NCBI RefSeq assembly: GCF_006503695.1
Contig: NZ_SBIK01000008.1
Span: 1-64,000, forward strand
Reading direction: 5' to 3'
DNA length: 64,000 bases
From: Tepidiphilus succinatimandens
GTDB taxonomy: Bacteria; Pseudomonadota; Gammaproteobacteria; Burkholderiales; Rhodocyclaceae
The notes beneath the pieces were generated by a model. It was not told the origin of the DNA and made no database searches. It was given only the letters and a program-made list of their open reading frames with translations. The position numbers were made by a program, and so were the translations under genes. Positions 1-8,797 of the stretch are shown here, in pieces; position 1 is the stretch's first letter; the number at the start of each line of letters is the position of its first letter.

Positions 1-144
1 TGCGGAGAGAAAATTACGAAGGAAACCGGATGGAATATCCATCACGTCCTTCCGAAATCTCTCGGTGGAACGGACTCAATCTTTAACCTGCAACTCCTTC
101 ACCCGAACTGCCACAGACAGCTCCACAGCCAAGGTGGTAAGTGA
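1..144 (+). CDS. Group II intron-encoded protein, C-terminal HNH end (partial)
   Basis: The frame is open from base 1 and ends at TGA 142-144, so only the last 47 residues are in the window. It reads WNIHHVLPKSLGG followed by NLQLLHPNCHRQLH, which is the His-His/Asn-His layout of the HNH endonuclease domain closing many bacterial intron reverse transcriptases. The domain V hairpin of a group II intron lies 39 bases downstream and supports this. The reverse transcriptase and maturase domains would lie left of the window. Whether the intron is still mobile cannot be judged. Confidence 0.8.
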   Translation, partial: CGEKITKETGWNIHHVLPKSLGGTDSIFNLQLLHPNCHRQLHSQGGK

Positions 145-258
145 ACTGCCGGCTCCTGTCAAAAGGAGCTTTGCAGAGGCTTGAGCCGTATGCGGGGAAA
201 CTCGCACGTACGGTTCTTAGGGGGCGGGGCGGCAGTAATGCCGTCCTGCTACCCGACA
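1..258 (+). mobile_element. Group II intron, 3' end (ORF tail, domains V and VI)
   Basis: Bases 183-216 form a 34-nt domain V: GAGCCGTATGCG pairs with CGCACGTACGGTTC around a GAAA turn. The next about 40 bases (217-258) fold as a domain VI stem, with a candidate branch-point A at 251, about 7 nt before the apparent 3' splice site at 257-259. Immediately after, an IS256-type transposase frame resumes, so the intron appears to sit inside a transposase gene. The exact junction is inferred from where homology restarts. Confidence 0.8.
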
Positions 259-259
259 C

Positions 260-397
260 CGGGAACTGCGACGACGCACCCGGGTGGCCAGCATCTTCCC
301 CAACATGGATTCCTGCCTGCGCCTGGTCTCGGCGCTGCTGGCCGAACTCGACGACGAGTGGATGACCGGCAAGGTCTATCTCAACCTCAACCCGTAA
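260..397 (+). pseudogene. IS256-family transposase, C-terminal remnant
   Basis: Downstream of the intron the frame reads RRRTRVASIFPN then CLRLVSALLAELDDEW, ending at TAA 395-397. This is the characteristic C-terminus of IS256-type mutator transposases. About 45 residues remain; the upstream exon would be left of the intron, outside the window. The AT-richer stretch at 418-445 may be the terminal inverted repeat of this element, but its partner end is not visible. Confidence 0.7.
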
Positions 398-564
398 CCC
401 CGGCGTCATGACCAACACCACGGAAATTTACAGGGAACCTCGATCAACCCCCGTTTTCCGGGGAATTTGGGGTGAAGCAGACTCTTCATGACATTCGGCA
501 CTGAATTCCACTCGATTTCCCCCCGTTCTGGCCGCTCGTCGCGGCCTCGTGCCCCGGTTTTTTT

Positions 565-606
565 CCTGCCCACGGCCGCTGCGGGCACACTGCGGCCGTG
601 GGCAGG
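565..606. repeat. 15-bp perfect inverted repeat (hairpin) downstream of IS5-type tnp
   Basis: CCTGCCCACGGCCGC at 565-579 is the exact reverse complement of 592-606, with a 12-nt loop. It starts three bases past the transposase stop on the minus strand. On that strand the stem is followed by A, not T, so it is not a classical intrinsic terminator. It may be an end structure of the IS. Confidence 0.7.
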
Positions 607-608
607 CC

Positions 609-1204
609 TCACCAGGGGATGGCACCGGACTTCACGAGCCACACCGTGCGCCGGATGGTGTAGCAGGCAGCCATCAGGGTGAGGGCAAAGTCGGCTCTGG
701 CCTGTCCGATGGTGCGGATCATCTTGCCGCCCATGGCTTCGATGGCAGCGAACACGTGCTCGACCCGCGCACGCACGCGGGCAATGCGCGTGTTGCGCGC
801 TTTCTGCCGCTTGGGCAGTGGCCGGTGGGGCTTGGCCTTGCGCTGGATCTGCGGCCGGTAGCCTTTGGCCAGATCGTGGTGCGATCCGGAACCGTGCGCG
901 AGTGCTCCAGCCCACAGAAGCGCTTGAAGCTCATCCGATCGAGGAGCTGGAACTCCATCTGTTCGTCCAAGCGCCCGTAGAGGCGCTTCAACACCACGAT
1001 ACGCACCATCGTCTCGATCGGATAGGGCGGCCGTCCGCCTTTGGACTGATCCTTCGGGGGAAAAACCTTCTCGACTTCCGCCGCCAGCGCCGCAAAGTCG
1101 ATCACCGAGTCCATCTCCTGCAGGGGATCGCCCAAGCGATCGAGCTTGGCGCGATGTTCTTCTGCGGCAAAGAGGTCGGGCTGGATCGCGGTGCGGCGCG
1201 TCAT
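609..1204 (-). pseudogene. IS5-family transposase with internal deletion and frameshift
   Basis: From ATG 1204 the first 112 codons (to about 869) match the N-terminal part of IS5-group transposases: the KGGRPPYPIETMVRI segment, then YGRLDEQMEFQLLDR and FCGLE. The C-terminal part continues in a different frame from about 868 to the stop at 609, including RVRARVEHVFAAIEAMGGK and YTIRRTVWL. The central segment carrying the first DDE acidic residues is missing at the junction. Two frames plus a lost catalytic core mean it cannot transpose by itself. Confidence 0.8.
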
Positions 1205-1423
1205 GGTTCGGGCTCCTCTCGACTCAGGACAGAGGAATTTTATCAGAGGCCGGGGTGGAGGGGTTTTTCGAGGTGCCCATCACGTTCAATAGGGGATGAC
1301 AAAGACGGCTATGGCATCGGCGCACTCCTTCACCGCCATGAACGGCGGGGCTTGCTTCAACGGAAGCGATGAACGAAAGCCCCCGGTGTTCCTCTCGCCT
1401 TTTCCTTGATAGAGCGAGGCGGT

Positions 1424-1562
1424 TCAGGCCAGACGTCCCTCCTCGATCGCATGACACGACACGATGCTCGAGCGATACGTATGGGGCGCCGGCGCTTGTT
1501 CCTTGCAGCGCGCATTGGCATGCGGACAGCGCGGATGAAATGTGCAACCGGAGCATCCCCAT
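1424..1562 (-). pseudogene. Oligopeptide/dipeptide ABC transporter ATPase, C-terminal scrap
   Basis: Read on the minus strand, about 45 codons give CTFHPRCPHANARCKEQAP followed by SCHAIEEGRLA and a stop at 1424-1426. This is the cysteine-rich oligo_HPY tail found after the nucleotide-binding domain of DppD/DppF/OppD/OppF proteins. An in-frame stop lies just upstream (about 1563), and no Walker or ABC signature is present nearby. It is a leftover of a deleted peptide transporter operon. Bases 1205-1423 hold only the IS5 flank and a small hairpin around 1333-1350, with no gene. Confidence 0.75.
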
Positions 1563-1640
1563 CACAAGCCCTTCCCGGCATAGGTGCGGAGGCGTCTGGC
1601 GCGCGTGCCGGCATGAGCGCCGAAGGCCCCTGCGCCGCGC

Positions 1641-2639
1641 TCAGTCGCGCAGCCCAGCGAGGATGTCGAAGCTGCGCAGGCGCGCGTCCGGGTCGTAGAC
1701 GTCGCAGGTGAAGATCAGCTCGTCGGCGCCGGTCTGCTCGAGGATCGCGTCGAGCCGCGCACGGACCTTTTCCGGCCCGCCGATCACCGCCATGCCGAGG
1801 AAGCTGCCGACCGCGTCCTGCTCGTGGGGCAGCCACAGCGACTGCATGCTCCGCACCGGCGGCTTCAAGCGCAGGCTCTGGCCGCGGATCAGCGCCAGCA
1901 CGCGCTGGAACACCGTGGTGGCCAGGTACTGGGCCTCCTCGTCGGTCGGCGCGGCGACCAGCGGCACGCCAAGCATCACGTAGGGCTCGTCCAGCACTGC
2001 CGAGGGGCGGAAATTCTCACGGTACAGGCGGATCGCCTCGTGCATGTAGCGCGGTGCGAAATGCGAGGCGAAGGCGTAGGGCAGGCCCTTGGCCGCCGCC
2101 AGCTGGGCGCTGAATAGGCTCGAACCGAGCAGCCAGAGCGGCACTTGGCTGCCGACGCCGGGCATGGCGACGACCCGCTGACCGTCCTGCGCGGGTCCGA
2201 GCAGGTATTCCAGCTCCTCGACGTCCGCGGGGAAGTCGTCGGCGCTGCCGAGGCGGTCGCGGCGCAGGGCGCGGGCGGTGAACGGGTCGGCGCCCGGCGC
2301 CCGGCCCAGGCCGAGGTCGATGCGCCCCGGATAGAGCGCTTCCAGCGTGCCGAACTGCTCGGCGATCACCAGCGGCGCATGGTTGGGTAGCATGATGCCG
2401 CCAGCGCCGACGCGGATGCGCGAGGTGCCGGCGGCGATGTAGCCGATCAGCACCGCAGTGGCGGCGCTGGCGATGCCGTCTATGTTGTGGTGCTCGGCGA
2501 CCCAGAAGCGGGTGAAGCCGAGCGCCTCGACATGGCGGGCCAGGGTCAGTGCGTTATGCAGCGCCTGGGCAGGTGTGCCGTCGTCGCGGATCGGCGCGAG
2601 CTCGAGTACGGAAAAACGGGTGTGGGACAATCGGGACAT
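1641..2639 (-). CDS. LLM-class flavin-dependent oxidoreductase (MsnO8-like)
   Basis: The 332-residue protein belongs to the luciferase-like monooxygenase family, using reduced FMN to oxygenate a small organic substrate. Family hallmarks are [14 protein letters not shown] at the N-terminus, the WVAEHHN active-site segment near residue 50, [15 protein letters not shown] and the [11 protein letters not shown] loop. The reading frame is open further upstream, but the start at 2639 is chosen because GGAG lies 8 bases before it and the homology begins there. It stands alone between decayed sequence and the ars operon. Its substrate is unknown. Confidence 0.85.
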   Translation of the reverse strand: MSRLSHTRFSVLELAPIRDDGTPAQALHNALTLARHVEALGFTRFWVAEHHNIDGIASAATAVLIGYIAAGTSRIRVGAGGIMLPNHAPLVIAEQFGTLEALYPGRIDLGLGRAPGADPFTARALRRDRLGSADDFPADVEELEYLLGPAQDGQRVVAMPGVGSQVPLWLLGSSLFSAQLAAAKGLPYAFASHFAPRYMHEAIRLYRENFRPSAVLDEPYVMLGVPLVAAPTDEEAQYLATTVFQRVLALIRGQSLRLKPPVRSMQSLWLPHEQDAVGSFLGMAVIGGPEKVRARLDAILEQTGADELIFTCDVYDPDARLRSFDILAGLRD

Positions 2640-3090
2640 GGCGATACTCCAACGGAAAAAGGGGGCATCTGTGGGGCGCCTCGAACAACCTACTGCGCGG
2701 CTGCATGGCGGCGTTGCGCGGTGCTCGGATGCTCGCCTATCTTCATGATATGTCTCGCCTCCTGCGCTCCGTGCGCCTTGCCCTGCAGCCGCTCGCGACG
2801 GTTTTTCGCGGCGCCCTGTGTTTTTCTGCAGATGCGGGCGCGGCGGACCCATCACGAACCCGCGCGGGTCATTGTTCATCACCGCTGCAGGAAAACGCCC
2901 GACGACGGTGCTCCTTGTAGCGATTCAGCAGCAGCTGCACCGATGAGCCGTGCCGCAGAATGCGCATGGCCACCGAACAAACACCGAACAAAAGGATAGT
3001 CGCTCTGTTCCAGACCCGGCGCGTGGCCTCGTCGTCCACCCGCGCTAGGCTAGTATAGAGCGCTGGCGCAACGCTGCACGCCTGAAGTTT
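2640..3090. other. Gene-poor intergenic stretch
   Basis: About 450 bases between the LLM oxidoreductase and arsR. Open frames exist on both strands, but none shows a recognisable domain, a convincing ribosome-binding site or the codon pattern of neighbouring genes. The sequence looks like decayed DNA left by the rearrangements seen on the left. TAGTATAGAG at 3051-3060 could be an additional -10-like element. Confidence 0.4.
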
Positions 3091-3104
3091 GCTCTGTTGA
3101 GCTC

Positions 3105-3141
3105 TTGCGCGATGATTCAATAGACGTGGTATCATTGAATT
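3105..3141 (+). promoter_or_regulatory. arsR promoter/operator with ATTCAAT-N12-ATTGAAT dyad
   Basis: ATTCAAT (3115-3121) and ATTGAAT (3134-3140) form an exact inverted repeat with a 12-bp spacer, as expected for an ArsR operator. The right half-site ends one base before the arsR ATG. TATCAT at 3130-3135 may be the -10, with TTGCGC (3105-3110) 19 bp upstream. If so, transcription starts at or within the start codon and the mRNA is leaderless. Repressor bound here would directly block RNA polymerase. Confidence 0.65.
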
Positions 3142-3471
3142 ATGGATGAGACCCAAGCCGTATCCGCCCTGAGTGCCCTGGCCCATACCCAACGGCTGCG
3201 CGTGTTCCGCGCACTGGTCGCCGCCGGCCCTGCAGGGCTCACCCCGAGCGTGCTGGCCGAGCAGCTGGAGGTGGCCCGCAACACCTTGTCCTTTCACTTG
3301 AAGGAGCTGGCCCGTGCCGGCCTGGTCACGATCGAGCAGCAGGGCCGCAACCTGATCTACCGCGCCGAGTATGGCCACATGAATGACCTGCTCGGCTATC
3401 TGACCGAGCACTGCTGCCAGGGCGGCGTGTGCCAAGCCAGCGACGATTCCCATGCCTGCATCGCGTGTTGA
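3142..3471 (+). CDS. arsR: ArsR-family arsenite-responsive repressor
   Basis: A 109-residue SmtB/ArsR winged-helix protein. The recognition helix is in VLAEQLEVARNTLSFHLKEL (residues 38-57), followed by the wing TIEQQGRNLIYRAE. A C-terminal cysteine cluster (C91, C92, C97, C106, C109) resembles arsenite-binding sites of ArsR proteins that use C-terminal rather than helix-3 cysteines. It heads the operon arsR-acr3-arsC-arsH, and a matching dyad overlaps its own start. Arsenite binding should release it and induce the efflux genes. No ribosome-binding site precedes the ATG, consistent with leaderless translation. Confidence 0.93.
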   Translation: MDETQAVSALSALAHTQRLRVFRALVAAGPAGLTPSVLAEQLEVARNTLSFHLKELARAGLVTIEQQGRNLIYRAEYGHMNDLLGYLTEHCCQGGVCQASDDSHACIAC

Positions 3472-3588
3472 GCCCCATCGCCTGGCGCTCATCTCGTCGC
3501 AGCCCGGGTGGTGCAGCATCGGCGCAGCGGGACGGCCACGCGGGACGCAGCCCGCGAAGCCGTGCAATCAGCGCGAGCGCCTGAATCC

Positions 3589-4626
3589 ATGAGCGTCTTC
3601 GAGCGCTATCTGAGCGTGTGGGTGCTGCTGTGCATCGTCGCCGGCATCGTGCTCGGGCAGTTCGCGCCCGGCGTATTCCAGGCCATCGGTCACATGGAAG
3701 TCGCTCGGGTGAACCTCCCGGTCGGCGTGCTGATCTGGGTGATGATCGTTCCCATGCTGCTGAAGGTGGACTTCGGCGCCTTGGGTCAGGTGCGCCAGCA
3801 CTGGCGTGGCATCAGCGTCACTCTGTTCGTCAACTGGGCGGTCAAACCGTTCTCGATGGCGCTCCTCGCCTGGCTGTTCATCCAACGGCTCTTCGCCGAC
3901 TGGCTGCCTGCCGACCAGCTCGACAGCTATGTTGCCGGTCTGATCCTACTGGCCGCTGCGCCCTGCACGGCGATGGTGTTCGTCTGGAGCCGGCTGACTG
4001 GCGGCGACCCCGTGTTCACGCTGTCGCAGGTGGCGCTCAACGACGTCATCATGATATTCGCCTTTGCGCCCATCGTCGGCCTGCTGTTGGGCCTGTCGGC
4101 CGTCACCGTGCCGTGGGATACCCTGTTGATTTCCGTGATGCTCTACATCGTGATCCCGGTCATCCTCGCGCAGCTCTGGCGCCGTGCGCTGCTGCGCCGA
4201 GGCCAGGCCGCGTTTGATCAGGCATTGGAGCGCATCGGTCCGCTGTCGATCGCCGCGCTGCTGCTGACCCTGGTGCTGCTGTTCGCCTTTCAGGGAGAAG
4301 CCATTTTGCACCAGCCGCTGGTCATCGCCATGCTGGCGGCGCCGATCCTGATCCAGGTGTTCTTCAATGCCGGCCTGGCCTACTGGCTCAACCGGAAGGC
4401 GGGCGAGCAGCACAGCGTCGCGTGCCCCTCGGCACTGATCGGCGCGAGCAATTTCTTCGAACTGGCGGTGGCCGCCGCCATCAGCCTGTTCGGCTTGCAC
4501 TCCGGCGCCGCGCTGGCCACCGTGGTCGGCGTACTGATCGAGGTGCCGGTGATGCTGCTGGTCGTGCACGTGGTCAATCGCTCACGCGGCTGGTACGAAC
4601 GCGGCGCGCAGCCCGCCCATAGATAG
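3589..4626 (+). CDS. acr3: ACR3-family arsenite efflux transporter
   Basis: A 345-residue inner-membrane carrier exporting As(III), with about ten hydrophobic segments. The conserved APCTAMVFVWSRLTGGDP segment contains the essential cysteine and proline of ACR3 proteins. The ATG at 3589 (MSVFERYL) is chosen because it matches the family start; the frame is open further upstream, but that part is unlike the family. It follows arsR by 117 bp and precedes arsC by 13 bp, so it is cotranscribed. ArsC supplies its substrate by reducing arsenate. Confidence 0.93.
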   Translation: MSVFERYLSVWVLLCIVAGIVLGQFAPGVFQAIGHMEVARVNLPVGVLIWVMIVPMLLKVDFGALGQVRQHWRGISVTLFVNWAVKPFSMALLAWLFIQRLFADWLPADQLDSYVAGLILLAAAPCTAMVFVWSRLTGGDPVFTLSQVALNDVIMIFAFAPIVGLLLGLSAVTVPWDTLLISVMLYIVIPVILAQLWRRALLRRGQAAFDQALERIGPLSIAALLLTLVLLFAFQGEAILHQPLVIAMLAAPILIQVFFNAGLAYWLNRKAGEQHSVACPSALIGASNFFELAVAAAISLFGLHSGAALATVVGVLIEVPVMLLVVHVVNRSRGWYERGAQPAHR

Positions 4627-4639
4627 GAAGCCTTTCATC

Positions 4640-5062
4640 ATGAGCCACATCACGATCTACCACAACCCCAACTGCGGCACCTCGCGCAACGTGCTCGCCT
4701 TGATCCGCAACAGCGGCGAGGAGCCGATCGTCATCGAGTACCTCAAAACGCCGCCCGAGCGCGACACGCTCGAGCAGCTGATCCTCGCCATGGGCGTGCC
4801 GGTGCGCGCGGTGCTGCGCGAGCAGGGCACGCCCTATGCGGAGCTGGGCTTGGCCGATCCGAAATGGAGCGACGCGGAACTGATCGACTTCATGCTCCAG
4901 TATCCCATCCTGATCAACCGGCCCATCGTGGTCACGCCGCTGGGCACGCGCCTGTGCCGCCCCGCGCAAACCGTGCTGGAGATCCTGCCGCAGCCGCAGC
5001 GCGGCGCGTTCAGCAAGGAAGACGGCAAACCGGTGGTGGATGCGCGGGGGCAAGATGTCTGA
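4640..5062 (+). CDS. arsC: Arsenate reductase, glutaredoxin-dependent ArsC
   Basis: A 140-residue thioredoxin-fold enzyme reducing arsenate to arsenite with glutathione and glutaredoxin. The N-terminus [11 protein letters not shown] carries the catalytic Cys12, and [12 protein letters not shown] holds a conserved arginine of the active site. Length and start match the E. coli R773-type family. It lies between acr3 and arsH; its last 8 bases overlap the arsH start, so the two are probably translationally coupled. Confidence 0.95.
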   Translation: MSHITIYHNPNCGTSRNVLALIRNSGEEPIVIEYLKTPPERDTLEQLILAMGVPVRAVLREQGTPYAELGLADPKWSDAELIDFMLQYPILINRPIVVTPLGTRLCRPAQTVLEILPQPQRGAFSKEDGKPVVDARGQDV

Positions 5063-5777
5063 CGCGCTCATCGATCTGCCGAATCTCGACGCCACGCTAT
5101 TCCAGCAGCCCGACAGGCAACGGCTGCTGACGCCCCCACGTGCCAGCCATGCACCGCGCTTTCTGCTGCTCTATGGTTCGCTGCGCGAGCGCTCGTACAG
5201 CCGCCTGGCCGCCGAGGAAGCGGCGCGCATCCTGCGCGCGCTCGGGGGTGAGACGCGCTTCTTCGACCCGTCGGGCCTGCCGCTGGTGGACGACGCCAGC
5301 GAAGATCACCCCAAGGTCAGGGAACTGCGCCAGCTGGTGCAGTGGGCCGAAGGCATGGTATGGAGCTCGCCGGAACGGCACGGTGCGATGAGTGGCCTAA
5401 TGAAGACCCAGATCGACTGGATTCCGCTGTCGGTTGGCGCGGTACGCCCGACCCAAGGCAAGACGCTGGCGGTGATGCAAGTCTCGGGCGGCTCACAGTC
5501 CTTCAACGCGGTGAATCAGATGCGCGTGCTGGGGCGCTGGATGCGCATGCTGACCATCCCCAACCAGTCTTCGATCGCCAAGGCGTACCAGGAGTTCGAT
5601 GAGGCCGGCCGCATGAAGCCCTCGCCGTACTACGAGCGCATCGTGGACGTGATGGAGGAGCTGATGAAGTTCACGCTGCTCACGCGCGACGCGGTGCCGT
5701 ATCTGGTGGACCGCTATAGCGAGCGCAAGGAAAGCGCCGAGGCATTGGCCAAGCGAGTGAACCAAAGTGCCCTCTGA
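5055..5777 (+). CDS. arsH: ArsH NADPH-dependent FMN reductase
   Basis: A 240-residue flavodoxin-like flavoprotein. [13 protein letters not shown] near residues 43-55 is the FMN phosphate loop, and [20 protein letters not shown] is the strongly conserved ArsH signature. In other bacteria ArsH oxidises trivalent organoarsenicals to less toxic pentavalent forms, and that role fits this operon. The start at 5055 overlaps the end of arsC; a further in-frame start 15 bases upstream is less likely. It is the last gene of the ars operon. Confidence 0.93.
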   Translation: MSDALIDLPNLDATLFQQPDRQRLLTPPRASHAPRFLLLYGSLRERSYSRLAAEEAARILRALGGETRFFDPSGLPLVDDASEDHPKVRELRQLVQWAEGMVWSSPERHGAMSGLMKTQIDWIPLSVGAVRPTQGKTLAVMQVSGGSQSFNAVNQMRVLGRWMRMLTIPNQSSIAKAYQEFDEAGRMKPSPYYERIVDVMEELMKFTLLTRDAVPYLVDRYSERKESAEALAKRVNQSAL

Positions 5778-5785
5778 GGCCCGAG

Positions 5786-5909
5786 CCGCCCATCAAGCGC
5801 CACGGGGCCGGGCGCGTCTTTCTGTCGTTCCTGCGCTTGAGCCGGACTTCTTTCGGTGGGCCGATCGCGCACCAGTCCTCCCACACGGAATTCGTCGAGC
5901 GGCGCCACT
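5786..5909 (+). pseudogene. ChrA chromate transporter, N-terminal remnant
   Basis: In the frame of base 5792 the sequence reads GAGRVFLSFLRLSRTSFGGP, IAH, and about nine codons later EFVERR. This matches the start of ChrA (first membrane segment with TSFGGPIAH, then EFVERR). About 40 codons are left and the following sequence no longer matches, so the gene is deleted. It implies this resistance island once also carried chromate export. The remaining bases to 6000 hold nothing else recognised. Confidence 0.65.
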
Positions 5910-6000
5910 GCCACATGGCCCTTTGCACCGGCCGGTACCATGCAGACGAGAAAATACGTTGGTGCTCTCCATGCTGTCCCTTGGCACTCCTGCAGCGCGT

Positions 6001-6285
6001 TCAGTGGCGGTCGTTATGGCCGAGGTCACGGCCCGGAGCGATGCGGTCACGGACGCGCTGCTTGAGCACCTTCGCCTCGGGGAAGCCGCCGTCGGCCTGG
6101 CGCTCCCAGATTTGCTCGCCGTCACAGGTGATGCGGAACACCCCGCCGGTGCCCGGCTCCAGAACCACCCGCCCGAGGTCGTCGGCAAAGGTGGATAACA
6201 GTTCCTGGGCAAGCCAGGCGGCCCGCAGCAGCCACTGGCACTGGGTGCAATAGGTGATGACGATTTGCGGTTTGCGGGTGGTCAT
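6001..6285 (-). CDS. SelT/SelW/SelH-family (Rdx) redox protein
   Basis: A 94-residue protein with the thioredoxin-like Rdx fold. YCTQCQW near residues 12-18 is the CxxC motif replacing the Cys-x-x-Sec of animal SelW. LEPGTGGVFRITCDGEQIWERQADGGFPEAK matches the family core. The start at 6285 has AGGGAG 6 bases upstream. Bacterial members are poorly characterised; a redox role is inferred from the motif. It faces the ars operon and lies 97 bp downstream of the SDR gene, with which it could be cotranscribed. Confidence 0.85.
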   Translation of the reverse strand: MTTRKPQIVITYCTQCQWLLRAAWLAQELLSTFADDLGRVVLEPGTGGVFRITCDGEQIWERQADGGFPEAKVLKQRVRDRIAPGRDLGHNDRH

Positions 6286-6381
6286 GGCGGCTCCCTTGAA
6301 ACGGACGAGACGGCAAGGCCTGGTGCTCGGCGGCGAGCGAATCACCCGCCGGGTTGATGCCTCGGCGCAAAGACCTCAGTC

Positions 6382-7122
6382 TCAGTATTCCTGCGCGGTG
6401 GGGCGAAACAGGATCTCGTTGATGTCCACGTCGTCCGGCTGGCTCATCGCGAAGAGCACGGCCCGGGCGAAGGCATCGGCAGGAATGGCGATCTCGTAGA
6501 GCTTGCGGACGTTCTCCGCCACATCCGGCTCGGTGATGCTGTTCGGCAACTCGGTGGCCACCGCACCGGGGGAGAGGATGGTGGTACGAATGCCGTAGGG
6601 CTTCACTTCCTGGCGCAGACCTTCGGAAATCACGCGCACCGCGTGCTTGGTGGCCGAGTAGACCGTGCTGCCGGCGCGCACCTTGTGGCCAGCGACGGAA
6701 GCGACGTTGAGGATGTGTCCGGATCGCTGGCGGATCATGTGTGGCAGGGCCGCAGCGATACCGTACAGGACGCCCTTGATGTTCACGTCGATCATGCGAT
6801 CCCAGTCATCGACCTTGAGCCGCTCCAGCGGTGAATGGGGCATCAGGCCGGCGTTGTTGAGTATGGCGTCGACCCGCCCGTAGCGCTGCACCGCGGCGTT
6901 GACCAGCGCCTCCACCTGACCACGGTCGGTCACATCGGTTCGCAGGGCCAGCGCCTTCTCCTCGCCGCCCAGTTCGGCCGCTAGCGCTTGGATGCGCTCG
7001 AGCCGCCGCGCACCGAGCACCACGATGGCGCCCTCGGCGGCTAGTCGGCGCGCCGTCGCCTCGCCCAGGCCGCTGCTCGCGCCGGTGATTACCACGATTT
7101 TTCCCCGGATGTTCTCGTTCAT
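6382..7122 (-). CDS. SDR-family NAD(P)-dependent oxidoreductase
   Basis: A 246-residue classical short-chain dehydrogenase. GASSGLG (residues 15-21) binds the cofactor, NNAG lies near residue 90, the catalytic serine is in LNVASVAG and the catalytic pair is in YSATK. ARRLERI after the second strand suggests NADP(H) preference. It resembles the ydfG-like group acting on hydroxy acids or small carbonyls, but the substrate cannot be told. Only remnants lie immediately upstream, so it probably has its own promoter. Confidence 0.88.
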   Translation of the reverse strand: MNENIRGKIVVITGASSGLGEATARRLAAEGAIVVLGARRLERIQALAAELGGEEKALALRTDVTDRGQVEALVNAAVQRYGRVDAILNNAGLMPHSPLERLKVDDWDRMIDVNIKGVLYGIAAALPHMIRQRSGHILNVASVAGHKVRAGSTVYSATKHAVRVISEGLRQEVKPYGIRTTILSPGAVATELPNSITEPDVAENVRKLYEIAIPADAFARAVLFAMSQPDDVDINEILFRPTAQEY

Positions 7123-7264
7123 CGTCTACCCCTTTGTCGGACCGGTACCGGGTCAGCCCCGTGCCGGTGAAAGTGATCCGTCGAGCGAATCAGGGTTGGA
7201 AATAAGCGTTCGCTGCCCAGCCGGCGTCCTCGAGCGCTCCCTCGGGATTTTCAGCCCGCCAGCG

Positions 7265-7475
7265 ATTGGCGACTCCCCGACGGCGGCGCCGGGCGGCAGG
7301 ATGCGGTCGATGCGCGCCAGATCCTCGGCGCTCAGCCGTACCTCCAGCGCCTTGACGTTCTCCTCCAGCCGTGCGCGGCGCTTGGTGCCGGGGATGGGCA
7401 CGATGTCCTCGCCCTGCGCCAACACCCAAGCCAGCGCGAGCTGCGCCGGGGTATCAGACGAGGTTTCGCACCAGC
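7265..7475 (-). pseudogene. Aldo/keto reductase, C-terminal remnant
   Basis: The minus strand reads [43 protein letters not shown] and AAVGE. This is the C-terminal part of an aldo/keto reductase of the AKR13 type, including the NADP-binding PGTKR segment. The catalytic Tyr/Lys/His region is absent upstream, and after VGE the expected RYPE ending is lost by a frame change. It lies between the SDR and yghU genes and is certainly non-functional. Confidence 0.8.
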
Positions 7476-7537
7476 GCAGCGTGCCTTTGCAAGGCGTGGC
7501 GCACCGTGATCTTACACCCTCGAACCCATTGTCCCAA

Positions 7538-8380
7538 TTAGCCCAAGTCCGAGGCATCGTGGCGCTCTGGTACTTGCTCGTCCTCTTCGCCCCAGGTGCG
7601 GTTGACCTTGCGTCCGCGGATCACGGCGGGGCGTGTGGCGATCTCGGCGGCCCAGCGCTGTACGTGTCTGTAGTCTTGCACCGAGAGGAATTCGGCCGCC
7701 TGGTAGAGCTCGCCGCACACCAGAGCGCCATACCATGGCCAGATGGCCATGTCGGCAATGGTGTAGTCATCGCCGACGATGTAGCGACGCTCGGCCAGCA
7801 GGCGATCGAGCACGTCGAGCTGGCGCTTGGTCTCCATGGCATAGCGGTTGATGGGGTACTCGTATTTTTCCGGTGCGTAGGCGTAGAAGTGACCAAAGCC
7901 GCCGCCCACTAAGGGGGCCGAACCCACCTGCCAGAACAGCCAGTTTAGGGTCTCGGTGCGTCCAGCCGTGTCGGTGGGCAGGAAGGCACCGAACTTCTCG
8001 GCCAAGTAGAGGAGGATCGAGCCGGACTCGAACACGCGTAGTGGCTTTGCGCCGCTGCGATCGACGAGCGCCGGAATCTTCGAGTTTGGATTGATCTCGA
8101 CGAAGCCACTGGAGAACTGCTCGCCTTCGCTGATGCGGATCAGCCAGGCGTCGTACTCGGCACAGGCATGGCCGAGGGCGAGCAACTCCTCGAGCATGAT
8201 GGTGACTTTCACGCCGTTTGGGGTGGCCAGCGAATAGAGCTGCAGCGGATGCTTGCCCACCGGCAACGGTTTGTCATGGGTGGGGCCGGCGCTCGGGCGG
8301 TTGATACTGGCGAATCGGCCACCCGAGGGCGCGCAATACTTCCAGACCTTTGGTGGCACGTACGCTGTGGTGTCACTCAT
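7538..8380 (-). CDS. yghU: Glutathione-dependent disulfide-bond oxidoreductase YghU
   Basis: A 280-residue member of the Nu-class glutathione transferases. The N-terminal extension VPPKVWKY, the thioredoxin-like domain with [14 protein letters not shown] (residues about 51-64), [10 protein letters not shown] and [15 protein letters not shown], and the helical domain with [17 protein letters not shown] all match YghU/YfcG proteins, which reduce disulfides using two glutathione molecules. The start at 8380 ([11 protein letters not shown]) fits the family; the longer open frame upstream does not. It is complete, although both neighbours are decayed. Confidence 0.9.
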   Translation of the reverse strand: MSDTTAYVPPKVWKYCAPSGGRFASINRPSAGPTHDKPLPVGKHPLQLYSLATPNGVKVTIMLEELLALGHACAEYDAWLIRISEGEQFSSGFVEINPNSKIPALVDRSGAKPLRVFESGSILLYLAEKFGAFLPTDTAGRTETLNWLFWQVGSAPLVGGGFGHFYAYAPEKYEYPINRYAMETKRQLDVLDRLLAERRYIVGDDYTIADMAIWPWYGALVCGELYQAAEFLSVQDYRHVQRWAAEIATRPAVIRGRKVNRTWGEEDEQVPERHDASDLG

Positions 8381-8489
8381 GGCGATTTCCTCGATCGGTG
8401 GGAAAAACGGTCCGTGCTGCATCGCACATTATGGGCAGCCATGACCGGATTGTCCAATCGCCGCATGAGGGGCCAGGTACGGATGGGGA

Positions 8490-8620
8490 CGATTGCGTCT
8501 TGCAGGCCGGCCTCTGCAGCCAAGGCGCGGGCGCCGGCGATGTGGGAGGGCTTGAAGTCGGTCGCATGAAAGCGGATCTGGGGATTGGGATTGGCTGCTT
8601 CGAGCAGGTTCATCAACATG
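8490..8620 (-). pseudogene. Class I SAM-dependent methyltransferase fragment
   Basis: About 40 codons read LMNLLEAANPNPQIRF, HATDFKPSHIAGARALAAEA and GLQDA. This is the glycine-loop-following strand and helix of a methyltransferase of the type that binds SAM through an acidic residue after the second strand. Upstream it is cut by the IS3-type fragment at 8621; downstream the homology fades towards yghU. Only a scrap is left. Confidence 0.55.
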
Positions 8621-8797
8621 AACTGGATGCACGCCGTAGTGCTGCCCGATCTCGTTGAGCCTCTTTACCCCTCTGAGCGCTTCCAGCCCTACTTTCGTCT
8701 TGAACGCTGAGCGATGCACCTTGCGCTTCTTGCCTTCGCTCATGTCATCGTCCTCTTTGGACGACAGCTTAAACCGGTGTCTCAAATTCGGGGGCCA
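8621..8797 (-). mobile_element. IS3-family element, left end with OrfA N-terminus (truncated)
   Basis: From 8797 the minus strand begins TGGCCCCCGAATTTGAGACA, a typical IS3-group left end. OrfA starts at ATG 8743 with MSEGKKRKVHRSAFKTKVGL and continues EALRGVKRLNEIGQHYGVHP, the helix-turn-helix protein of the element. After that codon the methyltransferase fragment begins, so orfB and the right end are gone. The element lies across the 3' end of thiI. Confidence 0.8.

Noticed and set aside
565-606. Hairpin as an intrinsic terminator of the IS5-type transposase
   Set aside because: On the transcribed strand the stem is followed by A residues; the T run lies on the wrong side.
8429-8785. 118-codon frame read as one novel protein
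   Set aside because: It starts as IS3 OrfA and crosses the junction into the opposite-register methyltransferase scrap; it is a chimera of two remnants.
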